From positions 27,986,858-28,050,857 of the forward strand of contig NC_073696.1 in NCBI RefSeq assembly GCF_029784165.1: 64,000 nt of DNA, read 5' to 3'. The position numbers and the translations under genes were made by a program. The notes beneath the pieces are model-generated. The model was not told where the DNA came from. It saw only the letters and a program-made list of their open reading frames with translations, and searched no databases. Shown here piece by piece: positions 22,481 to 33,503 of this stretch. Origin of the DNA: Wyeomyia smithii. Its lineage: Eukaryota > Arthropoda > Insecta > Diptera > Culicidae. Within the stretch, counting starts at the first letter, position 1; the number at the start of each line of letters is the position of its first letter.

Positions 22481-23523
22481 AAAATGGATTGACAAGGAAC
22501 GCAAATAAACATCGAAAACAGAAAGTGACAACAGCAATAAAAACAAAGTCAGATCGATTGTATCCGTTAGTGTCGACTGTGCTTGGGAAGAGAGGTAGTG
22601 ATTGGCTGCGCGGTATGATTTAGACAATCGATATTAATTACCGATTTTCAATAGTGTACTCAAACAATAGTTTGTTTTTGTTACATGAATTTAACCGTAA
22701 AAGAATTTCTGATCGATTGATGCCAAAACCTCGAGAACCTGATTATAAATGACTGAAAAATAAGCGTTCAAAACCTGACCACTTTTCCCTGGTTGAATTA
22801 CTAGATTTTCAAATTCGGGTGCCTAATTTCGATATAGACGTTAGTCAACGTCAAAAAACTTGGTTCTGGCTTTCTGCTATCAAGTTTCGTTTTTTCCATA
22901 TAACGATTGCACCCTATTATACATATATACGTAATAATAAATAATATTATATTGATTATCTCGAAGATGTAAAACAAACACTAATGTTTTTTTTTTCCAT
23001 TTCTTGAGTGACCTATAACGACCTAGATGCTCGATATGGACTACTTTGCGGATTTCAAGTCGTTATTAATTTCGCTTGATGAGTTTCGGTTCAATAATCC
23101 GAGAGTATCCGGAACAGAACCGGGACAGGTCTGCTTGTGGTTCTAAGTACTGCAATGATCATGGCCATTATATTACAGGAATATGTTCCTACCATAATTC
23201 CGAAACCGGTTTATCAATAGCGGTTGTCCTTATTGGCAACAAAAAACCATAATACCTTGATTTTAGAGGTTATTGAGTAAGAATTGGTCGAATGAACGAC
23301 GAGAAAGCTGCCAAAAATGAACTGCCTAAGTGGAACGGGGCTTGTACCGCTACAATTAAGAACAACCCCGAACCTTCTAATGACCCGGAAGACAAAAGTA
23401 CGTTATAGAAATACAGAAACAAAAAATATTCCGGATAATCGAACCATTTTCTCCGGATAATCGAGCCCCGGTTAATCGAGCCCCCGGATAATCGAGTCTC
23501 CGGATAATCGAGTCCGACCTGTA

Positions 23524-24195
23524 TATCAATATTACACGGGCAAACGAATATTAACCGTTATTGTAAGCGAATATTTACTACGTGTAATACCTGCGTGAGA
23601 ATTACTGAGTCTTAATTTTTTGTTTTCAATTCAAAATTTTGAAATTTGTAGTTAAGAGTCGCATTCCTTATCTTGGAACACTGGATTTTTGAATCAGAAA
23701 CATTTAAATTTGTGATTTAGAAATTTTAGATTTTGGGAAGTATAAAGTTAAAATCGAATTCCAGAATTCAATATGACTACTTAAGCTCTAGGTAAAATAA
23801 CTGGTCCTAAATTTATTATTTTGCATGTAAAATTGAAATTATTTTTCAATTTTAAGTTCGACATTTTAAAGTTCAGGTATTGTTTTTTTTTCAACTTGAG
23901 TAACAGAATTCAGACTTTGATTTTTTGGTTTTTGGATTTGGAATGTAGAACTTTCAATTTCAGAATATAAATTTCATTTTTTCCATCGAGCAGATTCCGA
24001 GGTTTTATTTAGAAATGTTAAAAAACATTCTTGTGAGTCGAATGCTTCTATAAATTTCCACAGATATAATTTTAAGTTAAGTGTGTTGGATGTCATCTAT
24101 ATATTTTGTTATCAACCTATCAATACATCAGTTCTAGAATGCGAAATACCATAACACTATTTATTATCAAACATCAACTGAATTCGGTACGACAA
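23524..24195. other. AT-rich intergenic DNA, no gene recognised
   Basis: Degenerate AT-rich sequence built around AATTTTGAAATT/GAATTC-like words, similar in texture to 61050-61450. No coding signal. Confidence 0.4.
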
Positions 24196-24212
24196 TATTG
24201 ATAAACCTGAAT

Positions 24213-24752
24213 TTACCATTTCGATTGCACAAGAACCTTTTCTACTGGAGCAACATAGGCGACCTGCTTGGCTACTGGGACGACGGTCTTAACGACTTCT
24301 GGATGATCCCAACCGTAGGCACCCGCTCCGTAGCTCCCCCATGGCAGACCCCACGAGTTGACCTTCACCGATGGAACAACGGTCTTAGCAAAGTTCTGAT
24401 ATCCCCATCCAGCTCCAAAGCTTCCCCATGGTTGAGCCCAGGAATTGACTTTATCGTAGGCACCATAATAACCATTCCATCCGTTGTTGTAAGAACCAGT
24501 TGCTGGCCAGGATGAGGTCCAGGATTTCGCGTATGGGTAGGCAGCAACTTGGTGGCCATTCCAACCGTTCCAGCCATTGTTCCAGGAGTTCCATCCTGCT
24601 GAGTGTGATGGCCAGTATGAAGATTGTACGTAGGATCCTTGAGTGGCAACAGCCAGGGTAGCAACCAGCAACGCAACGAAGCTCTATTTTGGAAGAAAGA
24701 AAAAGCAGTATTGTTTTTCAAGAGCGATTCGATTAATTTATCAAACCTTCAT
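24213..24752 (-). CDS. W-rich low-complexity cuticular protein, type a (CPLCW-like)
   Basis: Exons 24747-24752 (ATGAAG) and 24213-24683 with a 63-bp intron; 158 aa. Signal peptide MKSFVALLVATLAVATQGS, SYWPSHSAGW, GWNSWNNGWNGWNGHQ, AYPYAKSWTSSWPATG, WAQPWGSFGAGWG, KTVVPSVKVNSWGLPWGSYGAGAYGWD, and a shortened tail VAPVEKVLVQSKW lacking the AHxG residues of its relatives. It is closest to the 37.4-kb gene in body and promoter and to the 62.1-kb gene in the tail, which has the same shortened end. Its divergent partner at 25.2 kb is dead. Confidence 0.86.
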
Positions 24753-25217
24753 TTTAAAAATAGTTCGCAAGGTGTTGATGCCTTTGTGTTTGATGATGAA
24801 CTGTGATTTTCGCTATCGAAGTTGGTCTATTTTATATCCAATGAAATTTTAGGTTGTGCTAGACACCAATCAATTATACAACCAGCATTGATTATCACGT
24901 TCTTCTGTACATTCGCGACACGAGACGTTTTCGGTTTGCTTTGAAATGCAACCATTTTCCGGTTAATCCAATTGTCGATACACCGGTAACGATCGCCAAA
25001 TAGGTAACAATCAAGTAAAATGAAACAAGAGAATGCAATTTCCGGAAGTGAAAAATCAATATAAAAACGATTCATATTGATTGAGTAAAAATGGCCATCA
25101 TCGCACCACACAAAAGTTACAGTTCAAATATTGCTTCCTTGGTTTTAACAGTTGATAATAACATTTAAAAAAAAAAGTTCGTTCAGACGAACTAAATTAC
25201 ATCTTATTCTTTTACAG
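24753..25217. promoter_or_regulatory. Divergent intergenic region, a/b pair 2 (one side decayed)
   Basis: The minus-strand TATAAAA is the complement of 24830-24836, with a leader nearly identical to that of the 37.4-kb gene. The plus side keeps TTCCGGAAGTGAAAAATCA (near 25041) and TTACAGTTCAAAT (near 25116), as in the promoter of the 36.4-kb gene. However, it has lost the segment that carries that gene's TATAAAAA box, and it has no ATGAAG exon. Confidence 0.7.
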
Positions 25218-25813
25218 ATAAATTTTGCCATACTGATTGCCACACTGGCTGGTGTTGCTCAGGGATACTACGTCCAATCCTCATACTGGCAATCACACTC
25301 TGCTGGATGGAACTCCTGGAATAACGGCTGGAGCGGTTGGAATGGCTGGAACGATCACCAAGTGGCTGCCTACCCATACGCGAAAGCCTGGACCTCATCC
25401 TGGCCATTAACTGTACAACAACGGATGGAATAGTTATTATGGTGCCTACGATAAAGTCAGTTCTTGGGCTCAACCATGGGGTCACCAAGTGGCTCCTGGA
25501 CTTCATAGTGGCCAACAACTGGTTTGTACAACAACGGATGAAACGGTTATTATGGTGCCAAAGATAAAGTCAATTCCTGGGCTCAACCATGGGGAACCTA
25601 TGGAGCTGGATGGGGCTAGCAGAATTTTCCGAGACCGTTGTTCCATCGATGAAGATCAACTCGTGGGGTCTACCATGGGGGAGCTATGGTGCAGGTGCCT
25701 ACGGTTGGAAACATCCTGAGGTAGTCAAAACAGCGGTTCCGGTAGCCAAAGAGGTCGCCTATGTAGCTCCAGCATTTGTTGGTATAGTGAAGGTTGTTAA
25801 GCCAAAATGGTAA
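25218..25813 (+). pseudogene. Type b W-rich cuticle pseudogene
   Basis: Exon 2 begins after TTTTACAG with INFAILIATLAGVAQG and reads through SYWQSHSAGWNSWNNGW and AYPYAKAWTSSWP. It is then broken near 25405 by a deletion/frameshift. About 25355-25481 is imperfectly duplicated as 25483-25592, with a further deletion. A TAG at 25617-25619 stops the WGYQN position. The end recovers as VNSWGLPWGSYGAGAYGW-like and finishes at PKW (25811). No first exon or TATA box is present. It is the dead partner of the 24.2-kb gene. Confidence 0.88.
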
Positions 25814-27005
25814 ATCGAAATTGATGAAAATTGATATTTTCAATAAATTTAATTTAATCAGAATTATTGAAATTACTATTTGTTTCCAATTCTTTAAATT
25901 AGGAGTACTGTTTTGAGCTTTGTTTTAATATTCGCGTGTAAAAGTTTTACCTTTATAATAAGGGGCCGTTCCTTTCTCCTAGAAAGGTATAGCAATCATT
26001 GAAAAAACCAAAGGTATAAAAGTGCTCCAAAGGGTCGAATCTCGTATATCAATCGACTTAGTTCGACGAGCTGAGCATTTTCTGTATGTGTGTGTATGTG
26101 TGTGTATGTAACGGTCTCCCAATCTCACTCGATTTTCTCAGAGATGGCTGGGCCGATTTTGATGAAATTAATTGCAAATGAAAGGTCTAGTTGCCCCATA
26201 AGACCCAATTGAATTTTATTGTAATCGGATTTTTAGTTTCGAGGTTATGTATCAAAATGTGAAAATCACAAAACTTCATTATCTCAGAAACTACAAAACC
26301 GATTTGAACAAAATTGGTATAAAAAAACGGCCTTGCTTTTTGAGCTATTTGTGGAATAATTTTTTAATGATTGGATCTGTAGTTCAAAAGTTATGCAAAG
26401 AAACGTGTTTCAAACACTGTTTAAACTCACTCACTTTTCTCAGAGATGGCTGAACCGATTTTCACAAAATTAGTGTCATATGGAAGGTCTTGTTGCCTCA
26501 TGAGACCCTATTAAATTTTATTGTTGTTGGACTTTAACTTTGTCCGTTATGTATAATAATGTGAAATCAGGCTATGACAAGAAACATGTTTCTAAGACTG
26601 TTTGAACTCACCCACTTTTCTCAGAGATGGATGGACCGATTTTCACAAAATAAGTTGCAATAGAAAGGTCTAGTTGCCTGATAAATCTTTATTGAATTTT
26701 ATTATAATCGGACTGTAACTTTGTCTGTTATGTATCTGTTATGTCTGTTATGTAAAATGTAAAAGTTATGAAACTCCATTATCTCAGAAACTACACAACT
26801 GATTTGAACAAAATAGGTATCAAATGAAAGGGCTGTCTTTAAAACCCTTAAATAACGAATTTTATGATGATTGAACATGTAGTTCGAATGTTATAAAAAA
26901 ACCTAAATTAATCCACCTAGCGGTCAGACTCAGCCTTTCTCATTCAAACTTATTATTGGTAAACATAGATTTACATGAATGCTTAAATCCAAAAAGGTAT
27001 ATTCA

Positions 27006-28228
27006 GTTCGTGCTCGTCTTCCAGCCAGAACAGACGCAAGTGCTCTTGATCGCGAGAACAATACGCTTTCGATACCCTTTTGTTTGATTAAGATTGCCGT
27101 ACGTTGCTATATTTGCTATTATTTCGCAGTGGTTTGCCTGCCGCGTGTTACTGATGTGAGTGAATAACATTCCAAAAATGCGTAGAGATACTGTCTGTGT
27201 CGATTTTCGAGTATGCCCGATACGACCACCGATTAAAGAGGTAGAAAAACTCCTCAGAGACAGAATGAAATTGGATTTCAGTCTGTGCAAGGCTATACAG
27301 ATGCACCATGTACGGCATTGTATCCTGATAACATTTCACGGTGGACGTGAAATAGCTGAACAATTTGTGAAACAGAACAGTTTTAAACACGCTATCTCCC
27401 ATCAACAAACTCGATACACCATCCCAGTGCACATTGAAGACGATGCCATCGAAGTTCGAGTGCACGATTTGCCGATTCATGTCGAATCAAACGCGATTTG
27501 TAAGCAAATGGCAGCATATGGAGAGGTCGTATCTACCAGATGCGACAAGTGGAAAAACTTTTTTGGTGGTGTTTACAGCGGTGTACGTATTTTACGAATG
27601 CGCTTACACCGACCAATCCCGAGCTATGTTGGCTTTGTAATTAGTGATTATTCGGAGCCAATCGTGAGTCGCGTTTCCTATGAAAACCAGATTGCAACTT
27701 GCCAATATTGCACTAAGGAGGTGCATTTCGGAAGATCTTGCACTGAAGCAGCGAAAGGCAATTCGTCACTTCCATCCGAGATGCAACCGAACATCACTTC
27801 AACCGCTCCCACTCAACTAGCCTGTACCAACAGCGGAGCCGAGACTCCAACCCCGAAATCATCAGCAAAGACACCACCACTAGCTGAGACACCAACAGAG
27901 ACGAACGTAGCAGAAGCAGCAGTTGGAGCGAACCCGTTACAGCTCAATGAGCTGGCCGATAGGTTCACTACTGTGGACAAAAAACATAACAGACGAAAGA
28001 AGACACAAGAGCAAGAGCAGAAACCACCACAGATCGTATCGGAGAGCAGTGAAGATGAAGGCATGAACTCGGCTATCCCATTTTCTGAGGTAGTAAGGGC
28101 AGAGGCTGCCTCGCCACCCCGGAAAAAATTATAACTCGTTTGAATAAACAAAAGTCGTCCTCGTAATTTTGTATCTGGCACCGTGAAGCCGAGTTGCATT
28201 GTGCCGTGTCAAATAAACAATTTAATAA
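27006..28228 (+). mobile_element. Complete insertion of an ORF1-only non-LTR retrotransposon derivative
   Basis: The element is bounded by a 15-bp target-site duplication, AAAAAGGTATATTCA, at 26991-27005 and 28229-28243; part of the A run could belong to the tail. Comparison with the uninterrupted relative near 34840-34870 (complement GTGTATTCACTTTTTGGGTTCTAAAAT) supports this junction. It has a ~170-bp 5' UTR, one intact ORF (27178-28134) and a short 3' UTR ending AATAAACAATTTAATAAAAAAA. No endonuclease or reverse transcriptase follows, so it must have been mobilised in trans. Confidence 0.85.
27178..28134 (+). CDS. ORF1/Gag-like zinc-knuckle protein of a LINE derivative
   Basis: 318 aa from the first ATG in context (AAAAATGCG); an upstream in-frame GTG is not needed. 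Residues ~1-175 form a folded-looking region (VCVDFRVCPIRPP..., VRVHDLPIHVES) like the RNA-binding N-terminal part of Gag-like ORF1 proteins. A retroviral-type zinc knuckle CQYCTKEVHFGRSC (C-x2-C-x4-H-x4-C) follows at about 180-195. Then come a Thr/Pro/Ala-rich linker, a basic HNRRKKTQEQEQK stretch and an acidic SESSEDEG patch. Such proteins bind element RNA and chaperone reverse transcription. The frame is unbroken, suggesting a recent insertion or selection. A host gene domesticated from a TE is less likely given the target-site duplications. Confidence 0.82.
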   Translation: MRRDTVCVDFRVCPIRPPIKEVEKLLRDRMKLDFSLCKAIQMHHVRHCILITFHGGREIAEQFVKQNSFKHAISHQQTRYTIPVHIEDDAIEVRVHDLPIHVESNAICKQMAAYGEVVSTRCDKWKNFFGGVYSGVRILRMRLHRPIPSYVGFVISDYSEPIVSRVSYENQIATCQYCTKEVHFGRSCTEAAKGNSSLPSEMQPNITSTAPTQLACTNSGAETPTPKSSAKTPPLAETPTETNVAEAAVGANPLQLNELADRFTTVDKKHNRRKKTQEQEQKPPQIVSESSEDEGMNSAIPFSEVVRAEAASPPRKKL

Positions 28229-30327
28229 AAAAAGGTATATTCACTCTTTTGGTTCTAAAATATTGATGTTGTAATTAAAGTATAAAATATGAAATTTGAC
28301 GTAATGTCAGTGCTTCAGAAATAGCGAAATATAAGAAATGACTCTTAATTTCGAACAATTCAATCACGAGCGATACCGGGAACGTTCAAATAGTACGATA
28401 CCACATTTAAATTATGTTGAGGCCATATTTATTGATCAAAGCAGGTATAGTTTCAAATAGCCTTTGAATTTCTTTTCTTTCCATAACTTTTGAACCACAT
28501 ATCAAATTTTGATGAAGTTTGTTATTTGTAAGTTTGAGAGATGACTCGTTCGTATGACACTAGTTATGTTCAAATAAGTCATGTAATCTTTGAGAAATAG
28601 ACTTTAGTTGTTTTATGAACAATTTAATACATAACGGTTGCTTAGTTCGATTATAATCGAATGAAATGGGAACGTATAGGGCAGCCAAACATTGAAACCA
28701 CGTGTTAAATCATAATTCATCAGTTAACCCTTAACTATCCCGTTCATTCTATATCAATATTGTTCAAATCTGTTGTGTAGTTTCTGAGATAATGAAGTTT
28801 AGTGATTTTCACATTTCGATGCATTACAGACGAAGTTACAGTCCGATTACAGCAAAATTCAATAGGGTGTTATGAGGCAGCTAGACCTTTCATTTGATAC
28901 TAATTCTGTGGAAATCGGGTCAATCATCACTGAGAAAAGTGAGTGAGCCCAAGTAGTTATCAGAATATGTTTCTTTTCATAGCTGGATTTCACATTTTTA
29001 AACATAACAGGAAAAGTAATAATCCATTCGCAAAAAAAAATTATTAAGGTCTTATGGGGCAACAAGACTTTCCATATGACACTGATTTTATGAGAATCGG
29101 TTCAGCCATCTCTGAGAAAACCGAGTGAGATTGGGAGAGCGTTACACACACACATGCAGAAAATGCTCAGCTCGTCGAACTGAGTCGAGTGGTATACGAC
29201 ATTCGGCCCTTTTGAGCACTTTTATACCTTTAGTTTTTGCAGTGATTGCTATACCTTCCTAGGAGAAGGGCAAAAAGTGAAATGATAGAAATGACTTTTA
29301 ATTTCAACTTCAATCCCGAGCAAGGCCGCAAACATTAAAATAGTACAATATTAAATTTAAATGATGTTGAGGCCACATATTTTGATCGTAGCTATAGTTT
29401 TAAACAGTCTGCGTTTTTCGTTTCATTCTATAACTTTCATACCACATGTTTAAACATTATGAAATTCGTTGTTCAAGGGTTTGAAAGCCCATTTATTTGA
29501 ATTCAATTTCGTTCATAGCTTCTGAGATATAAGAGCGTTTTTCACATTCTGACGCAGCGCCAAAATTAAAAGTTTGATTACAATGAAATTCAATAGCAAC
29601 CTAAGCGGCAAATAGACCCCTCATTTGACACCAAGATAAAAAGAATCGGTCAGACCATCTCTGAGAAAAGTGAGTGCGAAAGAAAGGTGCACATACACAC
29701 GTACACACTCACACACAAACATATACACCTATACATGCATATATGCAGAAAATGCTCGATTTGTCGAACTGAGTTGAGTAGTATATGACATTCGGCCATT
29801 TCAATCATTTTTCTACCTTTTAATTAGCCAGTGATCGTTAGGAGAAAGTCAATATGTTTACTTGCATTATGTGATTTCACATTTTTATGAACAACGGAAA
29901 AAGTTACAATCCGATTGCAATGAAATTCAATAGGAACCTATGGGGCAACTAGACCTTTCATTTGACACTAATTTTGTGAAAATCGGTTCAGCCATCACTG
30001 AGAAAGTGAGTGAGTTTAAACAACCTCAGGATATCTTTTCTTTACATAACTTTTGAACCATATGTTCAATCATAACGAAATTCAAAAGTTAAGGGTTCTG
30101 AAGACAGCCCAATCATTTGAAATTAGTTTTATTGAAATCGGTTGTGTGGTTTCTGAGATATTGATGTTTCGTGATTTTCACATTTTGATACATAACCTCT
30201 AAACTAAAAATCCAATTACAATGAAATTCAATAGCAACCTATGGCGCAACTAGACCTTTCATTTGCAATTAATTTTATGAAAATTGGTCCAGCCATCTCT
30301 GAGAAAAGTGAGTGAGAAAAAAAAGTT

Positions 30328-30331
<4 letters not shown>

Positions 30332-30369
<38 letters not shown>

Positions 30370-30386
30370 ACATACATACATACATA
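30332..30386. repeat. (CA)n / CATA microsatellite within the dispersed repeat
   Basis: CA run followed by CATA units. It lies at the same internal position of the dispersed repeat as the GT runs at 26087-26108, 31998-32028 and 33417-33500, read from the other strand. Confidence 0.9.
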
Positions 30387-33300
30387 CAGAAAATGCTCAG
30401 TTCGTCGAAATAAGTCGAGTGGTGTATGACATTCGGCCATTGGGACCACTTTTATACCTTCGGTTTTTCCAGTGATTGCTATACCTTTCTAGGAGAAAGG
30501 CAAAAATGTGTTGAACGGCGCATTGTACAGTTCAATATAAACGCACAAGAATTTTGACAAAAAACTCACGGTAAACAATTTTGAAAGCAAAAATCTAATG
30601 TGTATCATTTCCTGCAATACTACAATAATACTGCAAAACTACAATAATAATCCGCCAGGAAAGTAGTGGAAGACCGGCCAGAGTGGTGACTTTTTCCTGT
30701 TTTGTCTACGAAAAGAAACGTGTTCAGAAAAAAATTTTAAATTCACTCGTTTTACCAAAGATGACATGACTGATTTCAACAATCTTAGTTTTGAATTGAA
30801 GGTTTAGTTGCTTTATTGGCACCCATTTAATTTGATTATAACACTGGTTGACAAAATTGTAAAAATATGCTGCTCTAAAGCTCACAATAATTGCCCTAGA
30901 AAGAAGAAAAATCACAGGAAAAGCTATAATGTGTTGACCAGTGTAATCGGACTTTTATTTTATCCATTATGTGTTCAATTGTAAAAATATTAAAAACCTC
31001 TTCTTTCAAAGATTACACGACTTATTTAAAGAAAACAGGTGTCGCAAATTCGGATTTCAAAATAAAGTGTGAAGTTGATTCCTGGTGATCTGAGGTTGAT
31101 CCCGGGTACTGAAAAGCTCACATTGGGTTATGTTTGTCCCTTTTAGACTAGTAGAAACCGGAAGCTACTGTCTAGAAATTTAAAATGGCGTCTGAAGATG
31201 ATTTCTGGCCTCAGGATATCATACCGCTTCTTCAAATCGTATTGGATGATATTTGTCACTTTAGGCTGTTGATCGGAAACTGTCGCCATCTTCGCCATAG
31301 AAATAACCAGATTAGGCAGTTCGGCAATTTTATGATGGATTTTATGATTTTATGATTATCAGGCAACCAGAAGTGGTCATCTGGATTGAAAATTGGGTTT
31401 TAGGTCGAGTTCTGACCACTGGGTATAATCCAGGTTTCAAGAACCCACATTGATTGGTATTTGGCCATTCATTGGATGCCTCTCAGAAACGATCAGTAGT
31501 ATCAACTGCGTTAAAGAATTTTAATTTCATTGATAAGATCATTCAAATTAATGTATAAGGAACAACATTTAATAAACAATATCGCACGCTAGCGCCAGTG
31601 CCAGTGTTGCACGAAGCCGGTGATATGTTAAATTTCAAATGTTCGGTATAGTTGTGCTGTTGGCTACCAAAAATTTGTTGTTTAGAATGAATAACAAATC
31701 CAGCAGAAATAATCATGGTGTATTTTTTAAGTGTTGGAGTAAATCTATTTTAACAAATTATAAGTTCGAAGGAGAAAGGTTGGGTCTCACCGCTAGGTGG
31801 ATTAATTTAGGTTTGACTTTAACCACGTGGTTTTTTCATATGTCAAGTGCTAAAAATTCGCTTAAATTTTTTACATTTTTGCCTTTCTCCTAGAAAGGTA
31901 TAGCAATCACTGGAAAAACCAAAGGTATAAAAGTGCTCCAAAGTGTCGAATCCCGTATATTAATCGACTTAGTTTGACGAGCTGAGCATTTTCTGTATGT
32001 GTGTGTGTGCGTATGTGTGTGTGTGTGTGCTCTCCCAATCTCACACGATTTTCTTAGAGATGGCTGGACCGATCTTCATGAAATTAATTGCAAATGAGAG
32101 GTTTAGTTGCCCCATAAGACCCTATTGAATTTCATTGCAATCGGAATTTTAGTTTAGAGGTTATGTTTAAAAATGTGAAAATCACGAAACATCATTATCT
32201 CAGAAACTACTAAACCGATTTTAACAAAATTGGTTTTAAATGAACGAAATACTTTAAAAACCCTTAACTTTTGAGTTTCATGAAGATTGAACGTGCGGTT
32301 CAGAAGTTATTTAGACAAACGTGTTCTGGAGAGTGTTTAATCTCACTCATGTTTCTCAGCGATGGCTGAACCGATTTTCATAAAATCAGTGTCAAATAGA
32401 AGGTCTACTTGCCCCATAAGACCTTATTGATTTGTTTTGCAATCGGACTATTACTTTGCCTGTTATGTTTAAAAATGTGAAATCCAGCTATGAAAAGGAA
32501 CATATTCCGAAGACTACTCAAACACACTCACTTTTCTCAGAGATGGCTGAACCGATTTCCACGAAATTAGTGTCAAATGAAAGGTCTAGCTGCCTCATAA
32601 CACCCCATTGAATTTCAATGTAATAGGACTGTAACTTCGTCAGTAAAGTACCAGAATGTGAAAATCACGAAACTTCATTATCTCAGAAAGTACACAACCG
32701 ATTTGAACAATATTGATATCAAATGAACGGGCTAGTTAAAAGTTAATTGATGAATTTTATAGTGATTAAACATGTGGTTCAAAAGTTGTGAAAAGAAACA
32801 TGTTCCGGTGACTTTTCAAATTCACTCGTTTTCCCAAAAATGGCTGGACTACATTCAACAATCTTAGTGTCAAATGAAAAGTTTGGCTTTCCTATAGGTT
32901 CCCATTTTATTTGACTATAATCGTATTTTTATTTCAACCGTTATGTATTAAATTATAAAAACAACGGAAGTCTATTATCTCGAAGATCACACGACTTATT
33001 TGAACATATCTAGTGTCATTTGAACAGGTTGTCTCTCAAACTCACAAGTAAGAAATTTCATAGCAACTTGATATGTGGTTCAAAAGTTATGAAAACAAAC
33101 GAAATTCAAAGACTATTTAAAACTGTAACTGCTTTGATCAAAACATATGGCCTCAACAAAATTTAAATTTAGTATTGTGCTATTCGTACGTTCCCGGTAT
33201 TGCTCGTGATTGAAGTGTACGAAATTCAAAGTCATTTGTTTTAATCGCTGATTCTTCAGCACGAATATTTTACTCCTAATTAATAATTTTTTTAACTTTT

Positions 33301-33416
33301 TGCCTTTCTCCTAGAAAGGTATAGCAATCACTTGCAAAACCGAAGATATGAAAGTACTCCAAAGGGTCGAATGGCATATATCACTCGACTCAGTTCGACG
33401 AGCTGAGCATTTTCTG

Positions 33417-33433
33417 TATGTGTGTGTATGTAA

Positions 33434-33500
<67 letters not shown>
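33417..33500. repeat. (GT)n microsatellite within the dispersed repeat
   Basis: About 80 bp of GT/TG repeats at the position where all family copies carry a shorter GT run. The Cys/Val ORFs read through it are artefacts. Confidence 0.92.

Positions 33501-33503
<3 letters not shown>

Larger units (their letters stand above)
20480..23521. mobile_element. Non-autonomous pogo-like DNA transposon with TIRs (~3.04 kb)
   Basis: The left end CAGGTCGGCCTCGATTTTCCGGAG and the right end (complement CAGGTCGGACTCGATTATCCGGAG) form ~24-bp terminal inverted repeats with two mismatches. Both are flanked by TA, at 20478-20479 and 23522-23523. Each end also carries subterminal CCGGTTAATCGA/CCGGATAATCGA repeats, denser on the right. 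Pogo/Tigger-like elements have TA duplications and similar CAG-starting ends. No transposase remains. The inside holds a long fold-back (20727-21375) and a three-copy internal repeat (21478-22480), so it is a composite. Confidence 0.82.

Noticed and set aside
26990..28243. Host gene interpretation of the zinc-knuckle ORF
   Set aside because: Perfect flanking duplication and an uninterrupted relative of the insertion site show it is a transposed element.
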